A DNA stretch of 64,000 nucleotides from positions 186,001-250,000 of the forward strand of contig NZ_CAKVJA010000001.1 of NCBI RefSeq assembly GCF_934754925.1. Direction: 5' to 3'. A program made the translations under genes and the position numbers. The DNA is from an uncultured Clostridium sp. (GTDB lineage: Bacteria > Bacillota > Clostridia > Clostridiales > Clostridiaceae). Below the pieces are notes generated by a model. It was given only the letters and a program-made list of their open reading frames with translations. It did no database searches and was not told where the DNA came from. Below, one piece after another: positions 51,841 to 60,452 of the stretch (the first letter of the stretch is position 1; every line of letters starts with the position of its first letter).

Positions 51841-52827
51841 CTAATTTTTTATATTATTTTCAAATGTAGAAAAATCCTCTCCCATTACTCTTTTAAATGC
51901 AGTATTAAAATGATAATTTTTTAACTCAAGTAATAATTCTTTAATTACAGTTTCATCTTTCATATCTATAATTTTATTTATTGAATAAAAACTTTGAATA
52001 TATTGTTTTCCAGAGCTTATATTATTCCAATCATTTGAATTAGCTAACTCTTTAAACGGAATAAATTGGGAATTATCATAATTTAAATACTGTATACGTT
52101 GAGATATATAATCTGCTACCCCTTCATTTATCCATATTGGCACATTTTCAGATGAAATATTATTTTTCTTTAAAAATTGTGAAAAATAATAATGTGATAT
52201 TTCATGAGTTAATATTCTAGCAAAATTAGCCTTATCATTTAAAATATCATAAGAATTATCAACATACATATAAATTGTTTTAAGAGAATCAATATAATAA
52301 GCAGATAGATTATCGGCATTTCTATTAAATCTAGATAAAAATATATCTTTATCATAATCTAATTTTATTATTAATGACATATTCACTTTGCCAAATATTC
52401 TTTCACAATCATATTTTGAATTATCTATACATTCCTTTAAGAAAGGAATCGCTTCTTCTATATTATTTTTATATAGTATTTTAACATCTTGATAATTAAT
52501 TTCATTAAATTCAGAATTATAAGTATCATTTTCTAAATATGAAATATAGTAATTTCCCAAAATACAAACAGCTTCTTCTAAGTTGCTTGTAATACAATTC
52601 CATATAGAAACTACAATAATTAAAAATATATTTATTAGTATAAAAATTATTTTCCTTTTTCTTTTCTCCCTTATTAAATTTATACTTATTCTAAAAATTG
52701 ATAATATCAATAGAAGTATTAATACTAAAAAAAAGGCTCTTGAAACAGTTTTATTCCCCAATACTGATACCATGACATAAATAAAAATTAAAAAAATATT
52801 ACTTACTAGTTCTACTAAGTATTTCAT
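51841..52827 (-). CDS. Membrane-anchored gluzincin-type metallopeptidase, peptidase MA-like
   Basis: Protein of 328 aa with three N-terminal hydrophobic segments (YLVELVSNIFLIFIYVMVSV, FFLVLILLLILSIFRISI, IIFILINIFLIIVVSIW). A soluble domain follows with the zinc motif HEISH and, 21 residues on, NEGVADYIS, supplying the third ligand Glu. This HExxH...E layout is that of MA-clan peptidases. GGGGGAG lies just before the ATG at 52825-52827; an ATG four codons earlier lacks a site. Substrate unknown. Confidence 0.75.
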   Translation of the reverse strand: MKYLVELVSNIFLIFIYVMVSVLGNKTVSRAFFLVLILLLILSIFRISINLIREKRKRKIIFILINIFLIIVVSIWNCITSNLEEAVCILGNYYISYLENDTYNSEFNEINYQDVKILYKNNIEEAIPFLKECIDNSKYDCERIFGKVNMSLIIKLDYDKDIFLSRFNRNADNLSAYYIDSLKTIYMYVDNSYDILNDKANFARILTHEISHYYFSQFLKKNNISSENVPIWINEGVADYISQRIQYLNYDNSQFIPFKELANSNDWNNISSGKQYIQSFYSINKIIDMKDETVIKELLLELKNYHFNTAFKRVMGEDFSTFENNIKN

Positions 52828-52931
52828 GTACTCCCCCATAAAATTAACGATATACTTAGTTTATTAATATTATGTATTCATAAAAAAATGACTTTAAATT
52901 TATCTTATATTTACTAGTTAAATTAATAATA

Positions 52932-52982
52932 AAAAAAGATATAAGATTTAGTACATTTTAATGATAAATCTTATATCTTTTT
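52932..52982 (-). terminator. Terminator after the M42 gene
   Basis: AAAAAGATATAAGATTTA pairs with TAAATCTTATATCTTTTT, 18-bp arms. Lies past the stop at 53009. Confidence 0.8.
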
Positions 52983-53008
52983 ACTATTTCTAATTTATGA
53001 TTCTTTTA

Positions 53009-54088
53009 TTATTTTCTTAAAATATTATTTATTACTTCTTCAGTAAGGCTTTTTATTACCTCAACAGCTAAGGATACTGATGATTCGATATCTTCTTTAG
53101 CACAGTAATTATAATGACTATGAACATATCTTGAAGGAATACCTAAAACCAGCACTGGTACTGCTTTATAGGTTAAACTTATTTTTGCTGCATTAGTAGA
53201 TCCACCACGTCTAACTGCATTTTGATATTTTATTGAGCATTTTTTTGCAATATTTTCTGCATGTCTAATAAATAAGGGATTTCCTATGTAGCCTTGATCT
53301 AAATTTCTGATTTGTGTTCCATTTTTTAATGCACCTTGTGATATATTTTTAGAATAATATAAATCATCTGCTGGTGAACCTTCAAAGACAATTGCTAAAT
53401 CAGGCTTAACAACTTGAGAGGTAACTTGAGCCCCTCTAGTACCAACTTCTTCTTGAGCTGCAAATGCTCCAACAACATCTACATTTAATCCACTTATTTT
53501 AGATAATGCTTTTAATGTTTCTATAATACAAAAGCATCCAATTCTATTATCAAATGCTTTACCATAACAAACTCCATTTTTTTCATTAAAATCAAACTCA
53601 ACTTTGGGTGCTATTGGATCTCCAATACTAATATTAAAAATATTTAAAACCTCTTCTCTACTACTTGCCCCAACATCTACAAAAATATCTTCTATCTCTA
53701 ATGAATTATTACTTCTTTCATTTGCCGTCATAAAATGAACAGGCTTAGAAGTTGTTATTCCTTTAATAAGTTCACCATACCTATTCTTAACATAAACAGT
53801 ATGAGCCGGAATATTTGTATTATGCCATCCACCTAATTGAACAATACTTAATAATCCATTGTCATTAATAGCTTGGACCATAAAACCAACCTCATCAGTA
53901 TGCGCATCTAACATTACAACTAATTTATTACCATCATAATTTTTAAGTTTTGCATAAACATTATTCATAGAATCATTTTCTACTATCATTTCATTACAAT
54001 GTTTCTTTATTACATTTGTAACATCATCTTCAAAGCCTGATGGTCCAAATGCATTTGATAATTCCTCTAAAATTTTAATATTAATCAT
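53009..54088 (-). CDS. M42 family metallopeptidase (glutamyl aminopeptidase type)
   Basis: Cytosolic dinuclear-metal aminopeptidase of 359 aa, probably a large oligomer. Metal and catalytic motifs are LDAHTDEVGFMV, KAFDNRIGC, AAQEEVGTRGA with the catalytic Glu, VFEGSPADD and the C-terminal SRYVHSHYNY with a ligand His. AFGPSGFEDDV is the usual start. AAAAGGGGG precedes the ATG. It trims N-terminal residues from peptides and may support peptide uptake through the nearby OppA. Confidence 0.94.
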   Translation of the reverse strand: MINIKILEELSNAFGPSGFEDDVTNVIKKHCNEMIVENDSMNNVYAKLKNYDGNKLVVMLDAHTDEVGFMVQAINDNGLLSIVQLGGWHNTNIPAHTVYVKNRYGELIKGITTSKPVHFMTANERSNNSLEIEDIFVDVGASSREEVLNIFNISIGDPIAPKVEFDFNEKNGVCYGKAFDNRIGCFCIIETLKALSKISGLNVDVVGAFAAQEEVGTRGAQVTSQVVKPDLAIVFEGSPADDLYYSKNISQGALKNGTQIRNLDQGYIGNPLFIRHAENIAKKCSIKYQNAVRRGGSTNAAKISLTYKAVPVLVLGIPSRYVHSHYNYCAKEDIESSVSLAVEVIKSLTEEVINNILRK

Positions 54089-54242
54089 ACTTACCCCCTT
54101 TTAAACAACAACTAATATTTATATTTTCTTAATATCCCCAATAAATAATTGATAATAAACTATAATATTAATTACAATTTTATTATTTTATGTTGTTTTT
54201 TTATATTATACATTTTAATAAATATATTTGTCTACTATAAAA

Positions 54243-54283
54243 AACAAAAAATACCAAAATATTAAAACTTGGTATTTTTTGTT
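54243..54283 (-). terminator. Terminator after the 54320 gene
   Basis: AACAAAAAATACCAA (54243-54257) and TTGGTATTTTTTGTT (54269-54283) are exact complements. Confidence 0.8.
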
Positions 54284-54319
54284 CTAATTTTATTTAATTT
54301 ATAGTAAGATAGGCTTTAA

Positions 54320-54664
54320 TTACTTAATATCATCATTAGGGTAACTATAATAATGATTTATTCCCTCGAAAATTATATCTTCATTTTGAGCTATTTCTTC
54401 AGCAGTTAAATCCTCAATTTTCCCATGAGGATCATTATAATTATTAAAATTATAAATATGCTTATGTGCCCCCATAGGATGAAATTTAGGTTTATTATGA
54501 TTTGAAGTATCAATATCTTTTATGACTTTTCCATTTTCATCAAAAATTCTTCTTTGTTTAACCTTGTTATTTTCTACCAAATCCACTATACTATTTGGTT
54601 CACCTTCAATTGGAAGTTTCCTATTATTATCTTCAACTTTAATTACAAATCTCTTTTTGTTCAT
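54320..54664 (-). CDS. Small His-rich hypothetical protein, phage/toxin-domain-like
   Basis: Not firmly recognised. The 114 aa contain VKQRRIFDENGKVIKDIDTS, then His- and Pro-rich FHPMGAHKHIYNF and DPHGKIEDLT. This Q-R-R-x-F-D-E-N-G-K ... H-P ... H-x-H pattern recalls small domains found at the ends of polymorphic toxins and in phage genes (from memory, tentative). The ribosome site AAAGGA is 16 bases from the ATG, so translation may be weak. It has its own terminator and stands between two peptidase genes. Confidence 0.5.
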   Translation of the reverse strand: MNKKRFVIKVEDNNRKLPIEGEPNSIVDLVENNKVKQRRIFDENGKVIKDIDTSNHNKPKFHPMGAHKHIYNFNNYNDPHGKIEDLTAEEIAQNEDIIFEGINHYYSYPNDDIK

Positions 54665-54765
54665 ATTTAGATATTAATAAATTCCTTTCCATTAATGATA
54701 TAACTTAATATTATTATACTTTATATTTGAAAAAAATTTCAATATCTAATATAAAATCAATACTT

Positions 54766-55725
54766 CTACGATTTTAGCATATATGCAATAGCTGCTAAGA
54801 CTTTATAATTAGCACTCCAAATATCTTTAAACTCTGAATTTTTTAAAGGACATGTTCCTAGGCCAACTTCAATAGTTATACTTGGTATTGGATTATTTGA
54901 TTTAGATGAAGCCCAATCCTTAAATCCACCAGGAACAACTTCTACACATTCACTATCACTTTTTTCTTTTGTATATCCTGTTACACATGCAATAAGATCT
55001 GCTAGTTTACTACATTCATTTTTAACTAAACTATCCTTATAATCCCAGTAAATTAAATTTCCTGATGAATGGTAACTAATTGTATAAATAAAATTATATT
55101 TATCAACTAAATTAACGAGTGCTTTAGATTCAGGTTCTGAATTAGAAAACTCTCCTTTATAATTCTCAAATGAAGATTTTTTACTTTGATTTATTTCGTC
55201 CCATCCAGCATTAAAGTTTCTATTTAAATCAACTCCTCTAGCATTTGCCTTCCATTTTCTTAGATAACTTTTAAATCTATCACAAGTATATCTACAGTTT
55301 AAATCATTATAATAGCATTCATAAATAGAATCTTTTAATTCTTTACTTCTTATTCCTTTTACTCCTATTTGACTTATTGTAATTCCGTCTGGATTTACCA
55401 TTGGAATTAAGTGAAATGCTACTGAGTTAAATAAATCTCTATATTTAATTCCACAATATTCTTTACTTTCATAATTATTTAAATAATATTCTATTTGCTT
55501 CATAACTAATAAAGATGTTAAATATTCCCTACCATGAATTCCTGCATGGATTAATACATGTTTTTCACTATTACTTTTTCCTAATATTACTTCGTAAATA
55601 TCTCTATTATCAAGAGATTTACCAATAATATTTATATCTAAATTATCTCTATATATTTTTTTGAAAGATTGTAAATCTATAATCATTTTATCATAAGTAT
55701 AATTTGATTTTGATATAGTTACTAT
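54766..55725 (-). CDS. M14 family zinc carboxypeptidase, likely AUA start
   Basis: Zinc peptidase with HAGIHGREY (ligands His and Glu), MVNPDGI, the Arg-containing ANARGVDLNRNF, YHSSGN (third ligand His) and TIEVG with the catalytic Glu. It is most like gamma-D-glutamyl-diamino acid peptidases that cut cell-wall peptides. The first ATG (55684-55686) lies inside the family motif YTYDKMIIDL, so it is too late. Upstream the frame is open to a stop, and the only codon at good distance (nine bases) from the GGAGG site is ATA at 55723-55725. An AUA start, giving 319 aa, is therefore proposed. Confidence 0.8.
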   Translation of the reverse strand: MVTISKSNYTYDKMIIDLQSFKKIYRDNLDINIIGKSLDNRDIYEVILGKSNSEKHVLIHAGIHGREYLTSLLVMKQIEYYLNNYESKEYCGIKYRDLFNSVAFHLIPMVNPDGITISQIGVKGIRSKELKDSIYECYYNDLNCRYTCDRFKSYLRKWKANARGVDLNRNFNAGWDEINQSKKSSFENYKGEFSNSEPESKALVNLVDKYNFIYTISYHSSGNLIYWDYKDSLVKNECSKLADLIACVTGYTKEKSDSECVEVVPGGFKDWASSKSNNPIPSITIEVGLGTCPLKNSEFKDIWSANYKVLAAIAYMLKS

Positions 55726-55908
55726 TTTATATTACCTCCATAAATGCTTACAATACATCTTATAATTTCTATTGGATTTCGTTCCCATAATAACATATTA
55801 ATAGAAAACAATATTATAAATATATACATTTTTTCATTATAAATGTTTAAAAAATTTCCTTTTTTTCGTATAATATATAATGAAGATTTATTTCAAGGAG
55901 GCGATAAA

Positions 55909-56634
55909 ATGAAAAAACCACTGATTGCTATAGCTGGTGGAATAGTTAAGGATTCTAGAATAGAATTTGCAGGTGAAGATTTTACTAGAATAAATAATAA
56001 CTATTCAAAAGCAATTGCAGATGCTGGAGGAATTCCTGTTATTTTGCCTTTAATAAATGATATTGATATTTTAAGTGATCAATTATCTATATGTAATGGA
56101 TTATTACTTCCAGGAGGTATTGATGTTAATCCACTATCATATAAAGAGCTTCCTAGACCCCTTTTAGGAAATTGTAACGATTTAGTTGATTGGTATCATA
56201 TTAATTTAGCCCAAAAAGCCCTTGAATTAAATATGCCCATATTAGGAATATGTAGAGGATGTCAGATTCTTAATGTTGCTTGTGGTGGAACATTACATCA
56301 AGATATATCATATGCTACAGATTCACCAATTCTTCATAAACAAGAAAGTCATCTTTCTGAAAAGTGCCATCCTGTTTATATTGAAGAAAATAGCATTGTA
56401 CACGAAATATTTGGTAATAATTACATTGTTAATAGTGCTCATCACCAAGCAGTTAAAGAAGTTGCCCCTAATTTTAAGAATACGTCTATATCTCCTGATG
56501 GAATTATTGAATCTATTGAAATGATAAATAAACCATTTGTAGTAGGAATACAATGGCATCCTGAAATGATGGCGCCATATGATAATACAACCTTAAATTT
56601 ATTTAAAAAGTTTATTTATAGTTGTAAATATTAA
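55909..56634 (+). CDS. Class I glutamine amidotransferase-like hydrolase (PuuD type)
   Basis: Protein of 241 aa in the peptidase C26 family. The catalytic triad is Cys in ILGICRGCQILN and His/Glu in GIQWHPE; LLLPGGIDVNPLSY is the oxyanion region. Homologues hydrolyse gamma-glutamyl-GABA or related gamma-glutamyl compounds. The start MKKPLIAIAGG follows AAGGAGG by seven bases; the 22-codon extension covers the promoter TATAAT. No putrescine pathway genes are nearby, so the substrate is uncertain. Confidence 0.85.
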   Translation: MKKPLIAIAGGIVKDSRIEFAGEDFTRINNNYSKAIADAGGIPVILPLINDIDILSDQLSICNGLLLPGGIDVNPLSYKELPRPLLGNCNDLVDWYHINLAQKALELNMPILGICRGCQILNVACGGTLHQDISYATDSPILHKQESHLSEKCHPVYIEENSIVHEIFGNNYIVNSAHHQAVKEVAPNFKNTSISPDGIIESIEMINKPFVVGIQWHPEMMAPYDNTTLNLFKKFIYSCKY

Positions 56635-56642
56635 AGGTTTAG

Positions 56643-56678
56643 ACCTAAAACAATTAAATTTTATTGTGGTTTTTAGGT
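56643..56678 (+). terminator. Terminator after the PuuD-like gene
   Basis: ACCTAAAA (56643-56650) pairs with TTTTTAGGT (56670-56678), with inner CAAT/ATTG. GTATTTTTAT follows on the plus strand. Confidence 0.6.
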
Positions 56679-56698
56679 GTATTTTTATATTTATAATC

Positions 56699-56728
56699 AA
56701 AAAGAGAGTCAAATTTGACTCTCTTTTT
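56699..56728. terminator. Perfect 30-bp palindromic terminator
   Basis: AAAAAGAGAGTCAAA and its exact complement without a gap. It serves the minus-strand oppA gene ending at 56731 and backs up the plus-strand terminator. Confidence 0.85.
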
Positions 56729-56730
56729 GA

Positions 56731-58413
56731 TTATTTTGCTACTTTATAAGCATTTTTAAAATGAACTTTACCTAAAGCTGTTACTAAAATACCTTCAACA
56801 TCGTCATTCCATCCCATTACTGTTGTATAGAAATATATTGGAATAACAGGCATTTCATCCATTAATATATATTCTGCTTCTCTTAATAATGATTCCCTCT
56901 TTTCAATATCAGTTTCAATTTTTGCTTCAGCTATTAAGGAATCATATTCCGCATTGCTAAATCCTGCATCATTATTACCACCATTAGTTACCCACATATC
57001 TAAGAATGTCATAGGATCACTATAGTCACCAATCCAACCATGTCTTGCAATTTGATAATCCCCATTTTGTCTTGTATCTAAAAATACTGCCCATTCTTGA
57101 TTTGTTAATTCAACATTTATACCAACTTCAGCTAAATTTTGCTGTACAATCTGACAAACGTCTTTATGAGAACCTTCTGAGTTATACATTAACTCAATAG
57201 TTGGAAGTCCTTTGCCATTTTCGTAGCCTGCTTCTTTTAATAATTCCTTTGCTTTTTCAATATTCCCTTCCATATCTTTCGGATCATAATATTCTTTATC
57301 AGAGAATTCACCTCCATCTGTTGATGGAATTCCTAGTGGAACAAAGCTATAAGCAGCAACTTGATCAGCTTTACCAACATTATCTATTATTTCTTGCCTA
57401 TCAATAGCTAAACACATAGCCTGTCTTACTAATTTATTACTTAATGCTTTCTTTACATCATCACCTAGATTATTTTGTTTACCAACATTAATTGCAAAGA
57501 AATAGGTACCAAGCTTTGGTATTATATGAACTAAACCTTCTTCTTTACCAGGTTCAATTTCATTCGAAGGAACAGAATTTACAACATCAAAATTACCAGC
57601 TTTTAATTCAGAGTAAGCAGTTGTTTCATCTGTTACTAACTTAAATGTTAATTTTTCTAATTTTACATTATCTGCATCCCAATAATTTTCATTCTTTTCA
57701 AATATTAATTGATCTTTCATATCCCATTTTACTAATTTAAATGCCCCATTCCCAATATATGTTTCAGGACTAGTTGCCCAAGTATTTGGGTTAGCAGAAA
57801 CAATATCTTCTCTTACTGGTGAGTAAGTTTGATGTGCTAATAATTGAGTAAAGTATGCAGTCGGTGCTTCTAATGTAATTTCTAAAGTATAATCATCTAA
57901 TACCTTAAGACCAACTTCATCTGCTGAAACTTCCCCATTGTAATATTTTTCAGCATTTTTAATATAAAAGAATTGATAGCAATACTCAGCAGCAGTATTT
58001 TTATCCATTCCTCTCATCCAAGCATAGTAGAAATCATTAGCTGTAACTGGTTGTCCATCTGACCATTTACCATTTTCTCTTAGCTTAAATGTATAAACCA
58101 AGCCGTCATCAGAGACTTCATAACTTTCAGCTGCTCCAGGTTCTGCTTCATTTTTATTATTAAGTACCATTAAACATTCAAAGGCATTAACAATAATATT
58201 TGAACCATCTATAGCTGTGTTAAGCACAGGATCAATTGTTTGTGGATCAGCTCCTAAGTTATAAATAATTTCCTGTTTTACTTCTGTAGAAGTATTGCTA
58301 GAATTACTTTGTTTATTAGATGCATCACTACTTCCACATCCAATAAATAAAGATGTACTAAGAGTTACAGTCATTAACACTGCACATAATTTTTTCAGTT
58401 TTGAATTTTTCAT
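56731..58413 (-). CDS. Peptide ABC transporter substrate-binding lipoprotein (OppA family)
   Basis: Extracellular peptide-binding lipoprotein of 560 aa (SBP_bac_5). The signal peptide ends with LFIGC, followed by a Ser/Asn-rich linker. The mature domain shows IYNLGADPQTIDPVLNTAID, YTFKLRENGKWSDGQPVTAND, LVRQAMCLAIDRQEIIDNVG and ARHGWIGDYSDPMTFLDMW. AAAGGGGGCAC precedes the ATG. The other Opp subunits are absent here, so it must work with a transporter encoded elsewhere. Confidence 0.93.
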   Translation of the reverse strand: MKNSKLKKLCAVLMTVTLSTSLFIGCGSSDASNKQSNSSNTSTEVKQEIIYNLGADPQTIDPVLNTAIDGSNIIVNAFECLMVLNNKNEAEPGAAESYEVSDDGLVYTFKLRENGKWSDGQPVTANDFYYAWMRGMDKNTAAEYCYQFFYIKNAEKYYNGEVSADEVGLKVLDDYTLEITLEAPTAYFTQLLAHQTYSPVREDIVSANPNTWATSPETYIGNGAFKLVKWDMKDQLIFEKNENYWDADNVKLEKLTFKLVTDETTAYSELKAGNFDVVNSVPSNEIEPGKEEGLVHIIPKLGTYFFAINVGKQNNLGDDVKKALSNKLVRQAMCLAIDRQEIIDNVGKADQVAAYSFVPLGIPSTDGGEFSDKEYYDPKDMEGNIEKAKELLKEAGYENGKGLPTIELMYNSEGSHKDVCQIVQQNLAEVGINVELTNQEWAVFLDTRQNGDYQIARHGWIGDYSDPMTFLDMWVTNGGNNDAGFSNAEYDSLIAEAKIETDIEKRESLLREAEYILMDEMPVIPIYFYTTVMGWNDDVEGILVTALGKVHFKNAYKVAK

Positions 58414-58475
58414 TAAAAGTGCCCCCTTTAAAATAAAAATATTTATTACAATTTGGTTTAATGATTTTTAAAAAT

Positions 58476-58505
58476 TTTATAAGCTATTTTTATGTTAAAT
58501 TTCAA
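58476..58505 (-). promoter_or_regulatory. Possible oppA-type promoter
   Basis: On the minus strand, TTGAAA (58500-58505), an 18-bp spacer and TATAAA (58476-58481), about 60 bp before the ATG. Confidence 0.45.
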
Positions 58506-58773
58506 ATTACAGTTAACATAAATAATATATTTCTTTTCTCCCCAATCGTACTTAATAATTTATTAAATACTTTAATATAATCATTAATCCTATTGTATCT
58601 CAATTAACTTTAATAACCATATAAGGATATTATTTCTTATATTATAATGTTAAATGTATAAAAAATAAAGGGGGTTATTAAAAATTTGATAAATTCATTT
58701 TGAGTTAAACAAAGGTTTAAATGTTTACATAATATTTTTATATATTTTATTCTATTCATATTTATTTAAGAAT
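58506..58773. other. Non-coding AT-rich stretch
   Basis: Most of the 360-base gap upstream of the oppA-type gene. A GGGGG followed by TTATTAAAAATTTG near 58670 on the plus strand looks like a ribosome site, but the frame stops after four codons. No RNA structure or gene recognised. Confidence 0.5.
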
Positions 58774-59013
58774 TTATGATTTCTTTTTTACTGCATCTAT
58801 CTTATTTAAAGCAGTTACTACTAACGCAGAAATTATTACTAACCATATCATAAAATTAGTTGCACCTAAGAAAGTATTTCTTTGCTCCATATAATTAATA
58901 AATGTTGTTACTTCTTCATTAGTAAAAAATAATTCTGTTTTAAATGTAATATAATATGCAAGTAAAATAAAAATACTATATAATAATGGTTTAATAATTA
59001 ATATTCTTTTCAT
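58774..59013 (-). CDS. Small membrane protein, 79 aa
   Basis: Not recognised. Two hydrophobic helices (KPLLYSIFILLAYYITF and NFMIWLVIISALVVTALNKI) flank a short polar loop with FFTNEEVTTFINYMEQRN. The start MKRILIIKP at 59011-59013 follows GGAGGAAAT; an 18-codon extension reads through that site. It ends KKKS. No neighbours suggest a function. Confidence 0.6.
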   Translation of the reverse strand: MKRILIIKPLLYSIFILLAYYITFKTELFFTNEEVTTFINYMEQRNTFLGATNFMIWLVIISALVVTALNKIDAVKKKS

Positions 59014-59112
59014 ATTTCCTCCATATGTAATTATTATATAATAATTTATGTACACACTTTTAATCATATGTTTATATAATTAAAAAATACAAAACTTTCT
59101 TATATATCTAAA

Positions 59113-59643
59113 TCATCTTTCAAACAAAAATTCTTTATGTAAAACCCAAGTATTATCTTCCCATTTATAAATGCAAATATTATCAAATTTACAATTATAC
59201 TTACAAGGAATTTTTGTTACATAATCCCATAGTCTTTCATATATATTTTGAATTTTTTTTGAACTTATTGTTACATGAAAAATCTTATTTTTACCATCAC
59301 TTTCTTTAAATTTAATATAAGCTATTTTATTCATGCTATCTATAAGCTTATCATGCACTTTCTTTGCACTCTGAGACATATTAACATTCATATAAATTAC
59401 TCTATTATCAAAATGATTATACCCTTCTATTTTAAATGGTGTAATTTTTTCGTTACTACATACCTTTTTTATACAATCTTCTAAGTCACTTATATCACCA
59501 TCATATTCAAATGGAGCCTTTATAGTAAAATGTGCAGGTAGCTTAGATGACTTAGCTTTGAATTTCATAAATATATCTTTTCTTAATCTGTTATTAAACT
59601 CCCCTGCTTCACCTTTTACAACACTTACAACAACATATCTCAT
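59113..59643 (-). CDS. 2H phosphoesterase (2'-5' RNA ligase superfamily)
   Basis: Protein of 176 aa with the two His-x-Thr motifs of 2H phosphoesterases: HFTIKAPF near residue 38 and FHVTISSK near 122, spaced as in LigT/YjcG-like enzymes. Such proteins open or join 2',3'-cyclic or 2'-5' phosphodiester bonds; the substrate is unknown. Divergent from the PLC-like gene at 59772. Confidence 0.85.
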   Translation of the reverse strand: MRYVVVSVVKGEAGEFNNRLRKDIFMKFKAKSSKLPAHFTIKAPFEYDGDISDLEDCIKKVCSNEKITPFKIEGYNHFDNRVIYMNVNMSQSAKKVHDKLIDSMNKIAYIKFKESDGKNKIFHVTISSKKIQNIYERLWDYVTKIPCKYNCKFDNICIYKWEDNTWVLHKEFLFER

Positions 59644-59771
59644 AACTTACACCAACCTTTCATTTATTATTATATCCTAACTAATATAACATATTTTATT
59701 ATATTAAAATTTAATAAATATTTTTTAAAATTTATTCATATAAATCAATAAAAGCTTTTGGAGGAGTTCTT

Positions 59772-60386
59772 ATGCCAAATATATCTACTCATATTAATTT
59801 TATAAGAGTTTTAACAACTAAATATTTTAATGAATTTGATATTAATTTTTTAACATTAGGTAGTATTGCTCCTAGCTACTATATTATTTTTAATGATATT
59901 CCTAAAGGTTGCATTTCTCATTTCAAGGATAATCCAAATAATAAATGTAATCTAACTAAGTTTAAATTAAATTTATCTAATAAAGAGTTAAATTACTCAC
60001 AAAAATCATTTGCTATAGGTTATTATATTCATCTTTGGCTTGATAACTATTTTGATGAAAATATCAAGAAACTTTTTCTTAGTAAATATAATGTTCAAAC
60101 TTTTGAATCTACTATGATAATAAATGAAAATATGAAAAATTTGGATATAAAATCGTTAATGGGCTTTATATCTAAAATAACTATAATAGATTCATCATTT
60201 ATTGATTTTCTACCTATAAATATAAATAAATCAATACGTATTTTTAAAGATTTTAAATATAAATGCTTAAATAAAAATTTTAATACAACATGCCCAATAA
60301 TTCTAAATGAAGATGATTATATTGATTTTATTAATAATTGTTCAGATATATTTTTAAATGAATATAACTTTAGACAACTAATATAA
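59772..60386 (+). CDS. Zinc-dependent phospholipase C-like protein, possibly degenerate
   Basis: Protein of 204 aa resembling the zinc-dependent PLC family in its N-terminus MPNISTHINFIRVL, the LGSIAPS segment and GYYIHLWLDNYF. In active relatives the LGSIAPD Asp, several His residues and a late His bind zinc; here the Asp is Ser and no His occurs after the IHLWLD helix. No signal peptide, so it is cytosolic. TTGGAGGAG precedes the ATG. Catalysis is doubtful. Confidence 0.65.
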   Translation: MPNISTHINFIRVLTTKYFNEFDINFLTLGSIAPSYYIIFNDIPKGCISHFKDNPNNKCNLTKFKLNLSNKELNYSQKSFAIGYYIHLWLDNYFDENIKKLFLSKYNVQTFESTMIINENMKNLDIKSLMGFISKITIIDSSFIDFLPININKSIRIFKDFKYKCLNKNFNTTCPIILNEDDYIDFINNCSDIFLNEYNFRQLI

Positions 60387-60401
60387 TAACTGTTATAAAA
60401 C

Positions 60402-60445
60402 AAATAATAAGATTGCCACAATTAAATTGGACAACCTTATTATTT
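60402..60445. terminator. Bidirectional terminator before the hydF stop
   Basis: AAATAATAAG (60402-60411) pairs with CTTATTATTT, with inner TTG/CAA and one mismatch. Serves the PLC-like gene and the hyd operon. Confidence 0.7.
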
Positions 60446-60452
60446 ATTTTAA

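Noticed and set aside
55843..55908. Longer start for the PuuD-like gene at MFKKFPFFRI
   Set aside because: The extension covers a TATAAT promoter element and lacks a ribosome site, whereas AAGGAGG is well placed for MKKPLIAIAGG.
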